From assembly GCA_029215795.1 (NCBI GenBank), contig JARDYH010000003.1:65232109-65296108 (forward strand): a stretch of DNA of 64,000 bases, given 5' to 3'. Shown here in pieces: positions 20,824 to 29,904 of this stretch. The notes beneath the pieces were generated by a model. It worked only from the letters and a program-made list of their open reading frames with translations, was not told the origin of the DNA and did no database searches. This stretch comes from Anniella stebbinsi (taxonomy: Eukaryota; Chordata; Lepidosauria; Squamata; Anniellidae). Each line of letters begins with the position of its first letter. The first letter of the stretch is position 1. A program made the position numbers and the translations under genes.

Positions 20824-21494
20824 GGCGCGAGATCCCGGAATTTCTCTACCTGCTGGCGCGATAAGGCATCAGCTATTGCATTATCCAATCCCGGAACATG
20901 ACGTGCTCGGAAAAGAATGTTATTTTGAAGGCAGTGCAACGTAAACGCCCTAACTAATGTCATGACCCTATTGTTCTTGGAGGACAGCGTGTTGATAACC
21001 TGAACTGTGGCCTGGTTATCGCACCAAAAGTGCACCACGCAATTCTTCAATTCCTGCGCCCAAATATGCGCTGCCACGTAAATAGGGAAAAACTCCAAAA
21101 AAGTTAAATCCCTACACGTGCCAGAATCCTGCCAACCATCAGGCCACCGTCCAGCGCACCACCTGTCGCCCCATATCACCCCAAAACCTAATGCCCCAGA
21201 GGCATCAGAATGTATTTGCATATCTGCCTCCAACAATAACTCCCTCCTCCAAAAGGACACCCCATTAAAGCCTTCCAAAAAGGATAGCCAAACAGCTAAG
21301 TCCTCTCGCATCCCTTTCGTCACCCTAACGCGGTGATGAGGCCTTTCATGGCGTTGCAGAGCCGACGCAAAAAGGCTCGGCCCGGCGCCACCACCCTGCA
21401 GGCAAAATTCAAATGCCCAACCAGCTCCTGCAACTGCTTCAAAGTCACCTTCGTTTGTGACCGAAGAGACAAGATACGGACCACCAAGGCCCAT
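20760..21494 (-). CDS. RNase H domain of Ngaro pol
   Basis: This 244-residue frame carries the four acidic residues of retroelement RNase H: Asp97 (HSDASG), Glu134 (TFLEFF), Asp159 (WCDNQA) and Asp209 (IADALSR). Before them, PHHRVRVTKGMREDLAVW (52-69) is the linker that in DIRS-like pol follows the RT thumb. The first 50 or so residues overlap the RT frame and are probably not translated in this phase. In relatives RT and RNase H lie in one continuous frame, so the split here is most simply a one-base deletion near 21345. It would degrade the RNA strand during reverse transcription. I see no typical -1 slippery heptamer at the junction. Confidence 0.85.
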   Translation of the reverse strand: MGLGGPYLVSSVTNEGDFEAVAGAGWAFEFCLQGGGAGPSLFASALQRHERPHHRVRVTKGMREDLAVWLSFLEGFNGVSFWRRELLLEADMQIHSDASGALGFGVIWGDRWCAGRWPDGWQDSGTCRDLTFLEFFPIYVAAHIWAQELKNCVVHFWCDNQATVQVINTLSSKNNRVMTLVRAFTLHCLQNNILFRARHVPGLDNAIADALSRQQVEKFRDLAPWARAVPEEVPAALWEIGRMK

Positions 21495-22600
21495 ACCTTG
21501 TCCAAAGGCAGCCTACAGCACCGCTGAACCGAATCAATTTCTACCCCCAGGTACATTAACACATTTGCTGGGCCCTCCGTCTTCTCATGAGCTAAGGGGA
21601 CACCTAACTCGTCTGCCAGGGCAGCAAATTCCGACATCAAATATCTACATTGCCCAGAAACCTTTCCTCCACTGAAGAAAAAATCATCCAGGTAGTGAGT
21701 ACAGTTGGCCAATCCCGTGCGCTCCCGAACGGCCCATTCCAAAAATGAACTGAAGCGTTCAAACATGGAACAGGAAATTGAACACCCCATGGGTAAGGCC
21801 CTATCTATATAATAACAACCCCGGAAATGAAAACCCAAAAGATCAAAATCCAAAGGGTGGATGGGGAGTATGCGAAATGCTGACTTAATGTCGCATTTGC
21901 CCATTAAAGCCCCAAGCCCTTGTCTTCTAACCATGGCAACCGCCGAGTCAAAAGACGCATAATGCACAGAACATAAATGTTCCGGGATTGCATCATTAAC
22001 CGATTGCCCCCGAGGTGCAGACAGGTTATGTATCAACCTGTACTCCCCGGGAGCCTTCTTGGGAACGATGCCCAAGGGGGAAACCCTCAAATTCGGTATG
22101 GGGGGACAACTAAAAGGCCCCAACACCCTACCCGCAGCAACTTCTTTATCAATCTTATCCTGCACCAACTGCTCCAGCACCTGAACAGACTTTTGATTCC
22201 GGGAAAACGCAGATACTCGAGGACCCGTAAATGGAATGCGAAATCCATCCCTAAACCCAGCCTCCAAATAGCTGGCATCTGAGCCCGGGTATCTTGCCAA
22301 AAGGCGCCTCAGCGGTTCAAGCCTGACCGAACTGGGGCCCTTTGGGAGGAGGGTGCTGACCCCCCGGCTTACGGCCTCCTGGGGCCTCCCCCCCTGTTCC
22401 CCGTCCCCTTTTGGACCTTGGGCAATTAGCCCCGGCGTGAGGTCCCCTACAAATTGGGCATTCATGGCGAAACCTACACACAGGGCGTGTGCAGGCCCCT
22501 CGGGAACTATATTCCCAGCAAAGCAGGCGGGATTGAACCCCCTGCCCCGCCGCCACGCGGGGAGATGCAGTAAGCTGCTGCTTGGCCAGAAGATGGCCAC
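21320..22600 (-). CDS. Reverse transcriptase of Ngaro pol
   Basis: This is a 426-residue frame. True RT sequence seems to start near residue 92 (SVRLEPLRRLLARYP, then FRDGFRIPFTGP). The fingers and palm follow: PLGIVPKK and EYRLIHNLS at 175-194, CDIKSAFRILPI at 236-247 with the first catalytic Asp237, ALPMGCSISCSMF at 268-280, and the YLDD box at 303-306. LGVEID at 351-356 and the thumb segment LQELVGHLNFACRVVAPGR at 390-408 end the domain. The YLDD box and these spacings fit DIRS-order RT. The frame is one phase off gag and overlaps its end by 284 bases, so translation must change phase or re-initiate. It ends at TGA (21322-21320) soon after a frame change near 21345. Confidence 0.9.
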   Translation of the reverse strand: MAIFWPSSSLLHLPAWRRGRGFNPACFAGNIVPEGPAHALCVGFAMNAQFVGDLTPGLIAQGPKGDGEQGGRPQEAVSRGVSTLLPKGPSSVRLEPLRRLLARYPGSDASYLEAGFRDGFRIPFTGPRVSAFSRNQKSVQVLEQLVQDKIDKEVAAGRVLGPFSCPPIPNLRVSPLGIVPKKAPGEYRLIHNLSAPRGQSVNDAIPEHLCSVHYASFDSAVAMVRRQGLGALMGKCDIKSAFRILPIHPLDFDLLGFHFRGCYYIDRALPMGCSISCSMFERFSSFLEWAVRERTGLANCTHYLDDFFFSGGKVSGQCRYLMSEFAALADELGVPLAHEKTEGPANVLMYLGVEIDSVQRCCRLPLDKVWALVVRILSLRSQTKVTLKQLQELVGHLNFACRVVAPGRAFLRRLCNAMKGLITALG

Positions 22601-23984
22601 TATCCGCCCGCTCCCCGACCCCTGGCCTTGCCGGGGTCATGAACTGCAGCCACAGATCATTGTCTTTCAAATCCCAGCGAAGGGAGTGATCAAACGCGGC
22701 CCGCATACGAAATGATTCATCGTAAGCAAGCCACGCCCCCCCCTCGTACTCTGTATATGCTCTATAGAGCATATCCAGATATTTTGTCAAAATACAACCT
22801 TTCTCGGGGAACTTCTGCTGGATCACCCCCATATAAATAAGGTAGCCCGGCAGCCAATTTGCCCATGTCCGAGCTACCTTCTTCCGTCGCAGCCACTCCA
22901 GTTCCTTATCTGTGGCCCTGTCCTTGTCTTTTGTCTCCGTCTCACGAAATAGTAGAGAAAAAACGTCTACAAACTCCCCTTTCCATATCTTCTCGCGTGT
23001 GGCCGGGAGCAAATGGTATCCCAGTGGGGCAGCAGTGCTGCCTGTAGGGATGGCCGTTGCCTCAACCCCCACATATGGGTCGCGCACTGAACCTCCCGCT
23101 GCCAACACCTGAGAGGAAGCACCAGCCGGCCCCTGCCATACTGCCAAAACAGACTCATTCACCTGTGACTCCGATTGTGTCTGTGTTGCCGCCGTGTGAC
23201 TTACCGTAGGACCCGTCACCCCTAGACCTACCGTCACTGACGTGCCGACCTCCGCGTTGGAGACTGCCTGCTGGGCTCCAGCCGCTGCCACTGTTGAGCT
23301 CCCCGTCTGTCCCAAATTCTGGGTCGTGTGCGCATGTGTAGTGGACTGTATTGTCCCCCCACCCCCAGCCTGAGGTGCTCCCACCCCCTGAACTGCTGCC
23401 GGCCAACCCCAACCCGGGGCCCATGGGCACCAATTCCACGGTGAGGGCGAACCCCACGGTGGGAGCGGTCCCGTGTAAGATGTGGTGGGCACCTCACCTG
23501 GAGTACGCACGCCGATGTCACTTCCCGCCATTGGCACTCCGCCCCTGCTTGGCAGCTGCGTCACGGCCGCGGCAGAGCCACTCGTTGGAGCCCCTTGAAT
23601 CGACTCCCCTGATGCCACCGGCTGTGTCTCCTGCCGACTCGGCTGCTGGTACTGCTGGACCGCTTCTCCGGCTGCAGACACGCCATCACCAGATTCAATA
23701 ACCTGTAGACGAGCTGAAACAGAAGCCCACATTTGATCCCGCTTCTGTTTCCTCGTTAGATGACGCCCTGTCGCCCCGCCAGGACCCCCCAGCACACCAG
23801 CAGGCGCGAGTGGGGCTAAACCCCTCTCACGTTCCACCGCTTGCAGCCTGGCCAATATAGCCGCCACCTCAGGGCTCTCTTCCTCATCTGATGAAGACTC
23901 CCTGCGCGCCCTAGGACGCTTAAAGGAAGGCTTTGGCGCCTTCCCCTTGCCTTTCCTGCCTCCACTTCCTCTAGGAGGGGCCAT
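22317..23984 (-). CDS. Gag-like protein of Ngaro
   Basis: This 555-residue frame starts at ATG 23984. The N-terminus is basic (MAPPRGSGGRKGKGKAPKPS) and is followed by an acidic Ser patch (ESSSDEEESPE). A long low-complexity region rich in Gly, Ser, Thr, Ala, Val and Gln spans about 90-320. A more ordered part follows, with KIWKGEFVDVFSLLF and KKVARTWANWLPGYLIYMGV near 335-395. The C-terminus has two zinc motifs at about 489-521: C-x8-C-x4-C-x3-H, then C-x2-C-x3-H-x4-C. These suggest RNA binding and packaging. It is intact in this copy. The stop overlaps the RT frame, which lies in the -1 phase. The start is chosen because it is the first ATG and opens the basic N-terminus. Confidence 0.85.
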   Translation of the reverse strand: MAPPRGSGGRKGKGKAPKPSFKRPRARRESSSDEEESPEVAAILARLQAVERERGLAPLAPAGVLGGPGGATGRHLTRKQKRDQMWASVSARLQVIESGDGVSAAGEAVQQYQQPSRQETQPVASGESIQGAPTSGSAAAVTQLPSRGGVPMAGSDIGVRTPGEVPTTSYTGPLPPWGSPSPWNWCPWAPGWGWPAAVQGVGAPQAGGGGTIQSTTHAHTTQNLGQTGSSTVAAAGAQQAVSNAEVGTSVTVGLGVTGPTVSHTAATQTQSESQVNESVLAVWQGPAGASSQVLAAGGSVRDPYVGVEATAIPTGSTAAPLGYHLLPATREKIWKGEFVDVFSLLFRETETKDKDRATDKELEWLRRKKVARTWANWLPGYLIYMGVIQQKFPEKGCILTKYLDMLYRAYTEYEGGAWLAYDESFRMRAAFDHSLRWDLKDNDLWLQFMTPARPGVGERADSGHLLAKQQLTASPRVAAGQGVQSRLLCWEYSSRGACTRPVCRFRHECPICRGPHAGANCPRSKRGRGTGGEAPGGRKPGGQHPPPKGPQFGQA

Positions 23985-25094
23985 TTTCTTTGAGTGAGTT
24001 TCAACTCACAGCTCCTGCTAGGTCAAGGCCACACCCCTATCTCCAGCCGCCTGCCACTAACCCCCGAATCAAGCGCTGCGTTCGATTCAAATTCAAGAGG
24101 CGGAGCTACACTAACCGCCCTCCGCACTACCCAGTAGCCACCAGCAGGGCACCCTTGAATGTCAGTTAAATACAGAGAGGGAGGGGCCGTTGTCACCACT
24201 CACTTAACATGCACCCCCAAATCTAAAAGAAAAGAGGGGGGTTCCAATCCACTCGACCTTTGCCCCGAACCCCACTCCTGCAGAATGAAGGATGGAGGTG
24301 GGGGCACCTCTACAATCCGAAAAAAGGGGGGGGGAGAAAGGCCAGCCGGCCCAGCCCCGTCACCTGGCAAAGTGCCCTCCAAAGAGCTCCCGCCGTCCGG
24401 TGAAGCCTCGCTGCAACCTCCACCCGCTCCGAGCGCCAAGCGCCTCAATTGAAGTGGGGGGGGGGTAGGGGGCGTATGGAGAGAAAGGCCAACCTGCCCA
24501 GCCCCGTCCACCCCAGCGCAAGGCGCCCTTCCCGCTCTCGTCTGATTCAAGCAGGGGGGGGGGAGGGATATGGAAGGCCAGCCGCCCTGGCCGCGCCGCT
24601 GCACCGCCCCGCTCGGGAAGGACCAGCCGGCCCTTCCCCAAACCTGAGGCCTCCTGGCCTGAAGAGGAAAAGCTCAGCGCCGTTGGAAGGAGAGGCCTCC
24701 GCCTCCGTTCCTTCCCCAACTGGCGCCCTCGGCTCCACAAGGCTTCGGGAGAGCGAGGGGGGAGGGGGGGCCAGCCGGCCCAGCCCTCAAGCACCGAGCC
24801 TCAGTGCTCGCCGCGCTGGTCCCCGCCGCTGCTCCTTGACCCCTTGATCCAGCCTCCTCCCTGTTAGCCGCGCCACCAAGACCCGCTCCAGGCGCCGAGC
24901 GCCTCGATTGAGGCGGGGGGGGCGGTGGAGAGAGAAAGGCCAGCCGGCCCAGCCCCGTCCACCCCGGCGCGAAGCGCCCTGCACGCTCTCGCCGTCCGGC
25001 GAGACAAAAGCAACCCCCGTCCCCAGCAGCCGTTAGCTCTACTCTGCTCAGCCGCCTCTTCCCACAGCAGCCGAGCCTGACCAAGCAGAGCAGC
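23985..25094 (-). promoter_or_regulatory. Ngaro GC-rich leader with internal subrepeats
   Basis: About 1.1 kb separates A1 from gag. It holds at least five related copies of a GGCCAGCCGGCCCAGCC core near 24343, 24487, 24577, 24769 and 24940. The best pair share longer flanks (24427-24530 and 24886-25004). Long G or C runs are frequent. Open frames here on both strands come from the GC bias. The layout resembles the tandem promoter or leader modules of some retroelements and may affect transcription or copy-number variation. Confidence 0.6.
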
Positions 25095-25276
25095 AGCCGC
25101 GCAACCAAGACGAGGAGGGGAGGAGTTCCAGCCTTATATAGGCTCCCCCTCCTCCTCCCCTCCTCCTGGCGCCACTTTCTGGAGGCCGCCAATGGCGCGC
25201 CTCCACGCCTCGTTCCCCTGCGCCCGCCGCAACTGCCCCACCACCCCCAAGCTGTGCTGGGAGTGGGGTAGGGCCC
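25095..25276 (-). repeat. Ngaro A1 repeat, 5' end of the element
   Basis: This 182-bp repeat is the partner of A2 (18578-18760) and ends GGTAGGGCCC at 25276. It carries the presumed promoter. Beyond it the sequence changes abruptly to AT-rich genomic DNA. Confidence 0.9.
25133..25140 (-). promoter_or_regulatory. TATA box of the Ngaro promoter
   Basis: TATATAAG on the minus strand lies inside A1, in an otherwise GC-rich context. Transcription would start roughly 25-30 bases further left, still in or at the edge of A1, and run toward gag. Confidence 0.55.
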
Positions 25277-26622
25277 ATGTGATTATTTATTAGGTGATCA
25301 GGTATGGAGAATTATCTGAAAGTGAAATAAAAAAGAAATATTTGAATAATATTTGTTTACTTATGTGGACATACAACTGTTCCCATTTAACTGTTCCTAT
25401 CTTTTGGAACCTGTCCCAGGTAAATTGTTTCAGTACCTGTATCAGGAAATATTTTCTGGTATCTGAACCAGGTATCATTTTTTTAAAATGATGTGCTTTT
25501 GTCTTTTCTTTCTATTTGGTGTTTTATTTGTGTCTTTATTGGATGTGTTTTGATTTTAACTTTGTCATTTCTTCCTGTATTTTTATTGTTAGCCACCTTG
25601 AGCACTATTTTAATAGAACGGTTTGAATACAAGTTTAATAAATACATGTATAAATGTTTGCCTATCCCGGTATTGCCTGCTGGGGAGATTTGGGGGAAGC
25701 CCTTTAAAAACAAATTGTTAGTGCATGTAGACTTGCACTATGCAAGGGTAAGCAGCCTGACACAATCCAGATGTTTTGGACTACAATTCCCATAACCCCC
25801 AACCAGCATTGCCAATAGTCAGGGATCATGGATGTTGTGGTTGAGATGTTCCAAATATCTTGAGGGCACCAAGTTGCCTACCCTTGCACTAAAGTTTGTG
25901 AAATTTCAGCCCACTTCCACAAAACTCTGGAACTTGGTTTCCTGGTTGAGATGAGAGAAACATCTGCTTCCAGACAAAATTTTTAATGTGCAATTGTCCT
26001 GCCTTATTCAGTGACATTTACAAGGTGTCCAAATGACATCATCATCCACTTTTTATCCTCCCACGTTTTCCCACTGTTTCTTCCATCTTTTTTCTTACCT
26101 GGAAAATCTGTAAGAAAAAAAGGTGTAACAGCTACACAAAGACACCTGATAGTTAGTGCTAGGAACCCTCTGTTTGGAAGCACTCCTGGACTTCAATACA
26201 CCCAGCCATGAACACAAAATGCCAGTGTACTGTTTTCTTTCCATGCTCCATAATCAATTATCGGGATCATAAGTGTTGCTGAATGTGTTGTTTTATGAAT
26301 ATGTACAATCAAATCATCCTTTGAAGGATCAAGCTTTTCAGTAAGATTCTTAAAGCTGCAATCCTAAACACAATTGAACACAGTGGAACTTACTTCTGTG
26401 TAAACATGCTTAAGATTGCATTGGGAAGGAGGAATTAAAGCTTGTTATGGTCAAAGACCCATGAAAATGACCACAGCATAAAGAACCTTCAGCAATGTGA
26501 GATGGGGAGCTCAAGCAGTGTTCCTTAATGTGAAACGAGCCCTATTCAAGTGCCATTGCTTACTCCAGCCTTCCCCAATGTAGTGCCCTCCAGATGTTTT
26601 GGACAGAGATGGGGTAGAAATA
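25277..26622. other. Non-coding spacer with two dispersed short repeats
   Basis: No gene is seen. 25757-25895 is a foldback-like repeat (TTGGACTACAATTCCCATAA on one side and its degraded complement on the other). 26352-26425 belongs to the GCAATCCTA family also at 37333 and 55600. The rest looks unique. Confidence 0.5.
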
Positions 26623-26662
<40 letters not shown>

Positions 26663-27305
26663 TACATTTATATTCCGGACCATAGCTGAAGCTCTCTGAG
26701 CAGTTTACAAAAATTAAAAGAATGAACATTAAAAAGTTGATATACAAAATTTAAAACCATCAAACAAAAACAACTAATATTTAAAACATTTTAAACTTTA
26801 AGCCTGACCAGAAATTCAGTTTAAAACCTCAACTTAAGCTGTTAAAATGCCTGGGAGAAAAGTATTGACCTGGCGCCAAAAAGATAACAGTGTTGGCACC
26901 AGGCAGGCCTCATCGGGGAGATCATTCTGTAATTGGGGGGCCACCACAGAGAAGGCCCTCTCCCTTGTTGCCGTCCTCCGAGCTTCCCTCAGAGTAGGTA
27001 CCCAGAGGAGGACCTTAGCTGTTGAGTGTAGCATACGGGTAGGTTCATGTCGGGAAAGGCGTTCCATCAGATATTGTGATCCCAAGCCATGTAAGGCTTT
27101 ATATGTTAAAACCAGCATCTTGAATTGGGCTCAGAAACGTACAGGCAGCCAATGCAAGCAGGCCAGAATCGGTCTTATATGTTCGGACCTTCTGGTCCCT
27201 GTTACCAATCTGGCCACTGCATTTTGCACAAGCTGCAGCTTTTGAACTGTCTTCAAAGGCAGCCCCACATAGAGCGCATATATTTGGTAATGTTGCAGGT
27301 TTGAA
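26623..27305 (-). pseudogene. L2-like LINE relic, RT C-terminus and 3' end
   Basis: Minus-strand frames encode the part of ORF2 after the RT palm: LVTGTRRSEHIRPILACLHW, then YKALHGLGSQYLMERLSRHE and ATRERAFSVVAPQ. They match the copy at 53789-55345 closely. At least one stop separates the two main frames (near 27130) and the last frame ends early. The 3' UTR and an (ATT)n tail at 26623-26663 complete it. The 5' end is truncated and the copy is dead. Confidence 0.75.
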
Positions 27306-28029
27306 CCAACATGAGAACCACATTGAGTCATTTTTTGAAATTCACAATTGTCTGAATTTTACAATGGAGTTCTCCAATTAAAAAATGCATACTAAAATAT
27401 GTATATTAGCAAAAGTCTCCCCCCCCCAGCAAATGGATGGCAGAAGGTGTGGCCAATGGGGCCACTCTGGCAGGGTCAAGGCCAGTGGAGGCAGCCCTTG
27501 GCTAGATCTACGCTACTGCTTTATAGCGGTATTGAAGTTCACTGCCACCTGTTTCTATATACAGCTTGCATAGTGTTATATCCTGCTTTTTATTCCACAT
27601 TCATAATGATTTGACAGAAGGTGTAGATCTGGCCCTACTCTCCCACACCACCTAATTGTAATTGAATGGACAGCACTGCTCAAACAGGACTACTATGGAT
27701 GTTACATGTGAGCCAACGTAGTAATGAAGAAGGCTCATGTTCACAGTTCCTTGGAGGCCGAGTAGGATAAACATGCAGCAAGCAAGTACACAAATCTGTC
27801 TGTACTTTCATCTGTGCAATGTTTGAGAAATTCATCAATGTTGAAAGAGAAGGGCTCCATCTGAGGATCCCTATGCACAGCAATGGGCGATGAAATTCCT
27901 GCTGCATATACCCACCAAGCAGATGACCAACTCTGGAGGGGGAAACAGAATACTCTTCTATTCAAAGCACTCAAGAATTGGTTGCTCCTTATGTGTCTGG
28001 CACATAAGACATTTTCCGCTTGTTTACAG
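27306..28029. other. Non-coding stretch upstream of the candidate exon
   Basis: No repeat family is recognised. The last 20 bases form a good pyrimidine tract ending in ACAG (28026-28029), the acceptor considered below. If the exon is real this is intron. Confidence 0.4.
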
Positions 28030-28151
28030 TGTTGCAAGTGTTCCCCAGAGAGTGGATCACTTGAATGAAATAGCCAGCTGCAGAGAAAGTGACTTGGAAT
28101 ATATCATGACGGCATTAGATCGCTATAAGGAGACTATGTTAACTGAAGAAA
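28030..28151 (+). CDS. Candidate internal exon of an unidentified host gene
   Basis: This 122-bp segment lies between TTTTCCGCTTGTTTACAG and GTGAGT. It is open in one phase for 40 codons: VASVPQRVDHLNEIASC, then RESDLEYIMTALDRYKETMLTEE. The composition is that of an ordinary soluble helical protein, unlike the repeats around it. It would begin on the third base of a codon and end on the first base of the next. A second acceptor (CCCCAG at 28043-28048) would shorten it to 103 bp in the same frame. I do not recognise the protein, and no other exon of the gene was found nearby. It may be an exon in a long intron-rich gene, an old exon, or a chance combination. Confidence 0.4.
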
Positions 28152-28949
28152 GTGAGTGTGGGAATGGTTTATGGATTTGGGCCTGTATGAATTCAACAAA
28201 GGACGCCGTCTAAACAGAGCACAATATGGTACAGAAGGTCAAACCTGCTTTCCCCCTTTTCCCAATGGGCCACTGCACTAAGCAATAAATACAAACTGGA
28301 GATGAAAAACAGAAAATATAGACATCAGATGAGGCCTACAATTATGCATAATGGTGATTGCCAATAAAAATCAATAACCAGTGGAGTTAATACAATAGAA
28401 TAATTGACTATCATAAAATCATTCAACGGTGTTAAATTAGTGGGTAGGCAATGTATGATGTTACCAGAGGCCAAAGAGACTAGGAACAATATAATGGCAA
28501 CCTTTATCTCTTAAATACCATGATTTTAAATACATGTGCTATAAAAGGAAAGCAGAGTGCCAGTTCAATGCTATATGCCAAGAGTGCTTTCGCAGCCATC
28601 TACCATAACTTGGGCCACTTTGATGAGAGTTGCACTATAGCATAGAAAATGCAAGGCCAGTTTGCAAACAATGTTTTGAAGATATGGACAGGATTATTTC
28701 AATGAAAGAGGCCTATATGTGTAGTTAGAAGTTAATGCTCCTTTACTGTGTTTCACTTCATTGTATCATGGTGTTGGACCCACTCTCCCAATAAAGAAGT
28801 GGTTAGGAATTAGTGCTATCATATGTTCAATCAAGAGTCAATATCGTGCCATAAGGCACTGCTAATTGGAAAAGTTTAAAAAGCGAACCAGGCCAGGGAT
28901 GGGGAAAACCCAGAACCTTACAGGGCAGTTGTCATAATACCTTGTCTGG
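28152..28949. other. Non-coding stretch downstream of the candidate exon
   Basis: No repeat or coding motif is recognised until TGG at 28947-28949, the left copy of a 3-bp duplication. Confidence 0.45.
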
Positions 28950-29448
28950 GGCCGTTTCTATGCCAGACTTTTTGCCTGGAATCATTCCTGGCTGGTCCCT
29001 GTGCATTCACATGATGCACAGGGATTCCTGGGGGGGGGGGACGGGTATGGGTATTCCCTGGGAAAACAGATCCCTCGGGAAACCTGATTTTTTCACGGTC
29101 CAGGGAAGTTCCCGGGACCGCGGAGATGTGGCCGCCCATCCTGGCTGCTGCCACGCTTACTCATGAGTAAGCGCAACAGCATCAGGGGAGGGGGTGGCAC
29201 CAGTTTCGCCACTCGTGGGAGGGCAGGGAGGGGGTGGGGGGGCCGATCGCGCATATCTTTTTAAACTTACCGCAGTGCACGAGTGCTTATGCACAAAGCT
29301 CTGGGTCCAAAATGGCAGGTGCGACAAGTCCTGGAGGAAGCAGAACTTCCACTTCCTGCATGAGAAAAGAAGAGGACGATCCCAGGAACAGGCAAGTCTG
29401 GGATCGTCCTCTTGCCCTCCCTCTACACCCCATGGTGTAGAAAGGGCC
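28950..29448. mobile_element. Non-autonomous DNA transposon with 3-bp duplication (Harbinger-like), copy A
   Basis: The termini are GGCCGTTTCTATGCC and GGTGTAGAAAGGGCC, an inverted pair. They are flanked by TGG on both sides (28947-28949, 29449-29451). The element is GC-rich with no transposase. Its left part (CCTGGCTGGTCCCTGTGCAT) matches the right part of 39713-40229 in inverse orientation. A 3-bp duplication suggests the PIF/Harbinger superfamily, although TGG is not the usual TWA target. Confidence 0.6.
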
Positions 29449-29814
29449 TGGGTAAATTGGTAGAAAGCGTTAACGTCAAGATTATGAAGCAGAGATGTGG
29501 CTAGGGCTGGCCAACCCTCCCTACGTCCTTTTTGCACGCTGCTCACTGAACTCTCGCCGGTTGCCCAACTTCAGCATGCTTGCAAAGTGACCCACCAGAC
29601 GATCCGTGGGTACCTGGCAAGAGTTTTGTCCACGGGTTGTGATTTGTGCAAATTCGAGGTTGGGAATATTTACAGAAATCGCGATTTGTGCAAAATTGCA
29701 GCCATAAATAGCACAATTTGCATAAAAATGCAGGTGCAAATGACCATTTATGACTACAATTATGCACAAATTAGGCTATTTACAGCCTCAGTTTTGCTCC
29801 CAGTGTATTGTACA
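29449..29814. other. Non-coding spacer
   Basis: No gene is seen. 29640-29770 repeats TTTGTGCAAA-like motifs, a possible degenerate short repeat. Confidence 0.4.
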
Positions 29815-29904
29815 GTTCGGAAAGCTGCACAGAAAGCAGCCAAAATGATCAAGAGACTGGAGCAACTCTCCTGTGAGGAACAGTTACAACTGTTCCTCAC
29901 AGGG

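Larger units (their letters stand above)
17982..25276 (-). mobile_element. Ngaro-type tyrosine-recombinase retrotransposon, structurally complete
   Basis: This 7,295-bp element has split direct repeats in the order A1 - genes - B1 - A2 - B2 on the minus strand. That arrangement defines Ngaro within the DIRS order. It encodes gag, reverse transcriptase, RNase H, tyrosine recombinase and SGNH hydrolase, and has no integrase or aspartic protease. Replication is thought to pass through a circular DNA intermediate that the recombinase inserts. B1 and B2 are about 99.5 percent identical, so insertion was recent. Two lesions would block full expression: a frame change near 21345 and a TGA at 19912-19914. 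No standard target-site duplication is present. The four bases ATGT occur on both sides, which may be chance. Confidence 0.9.

Noticed and set aside
20432..20944. 170-residue plus-strand ORF
   Set aside because: Antisense to the tyrosine recombinase and RNase H genes, which have clear motifs.
22300..22340. Canonical -1 frameshift heptamer between gag and RT
   Set aside because: CCCAAAG is present but in the wrong phase for a standard slip from the gag frame.
24159..25278. Several GC-rich ORFs in the Ngaro leader
   Set aside because: They overlap on both strands, follow the subrepeats and show no domains.
17978..25280. ATGT on both sides of Ngaro as a target-site duplication
   Set aside because: Four bases are expected by chance often enough, and the family's recombinase-based insertion does not normally create duplications.
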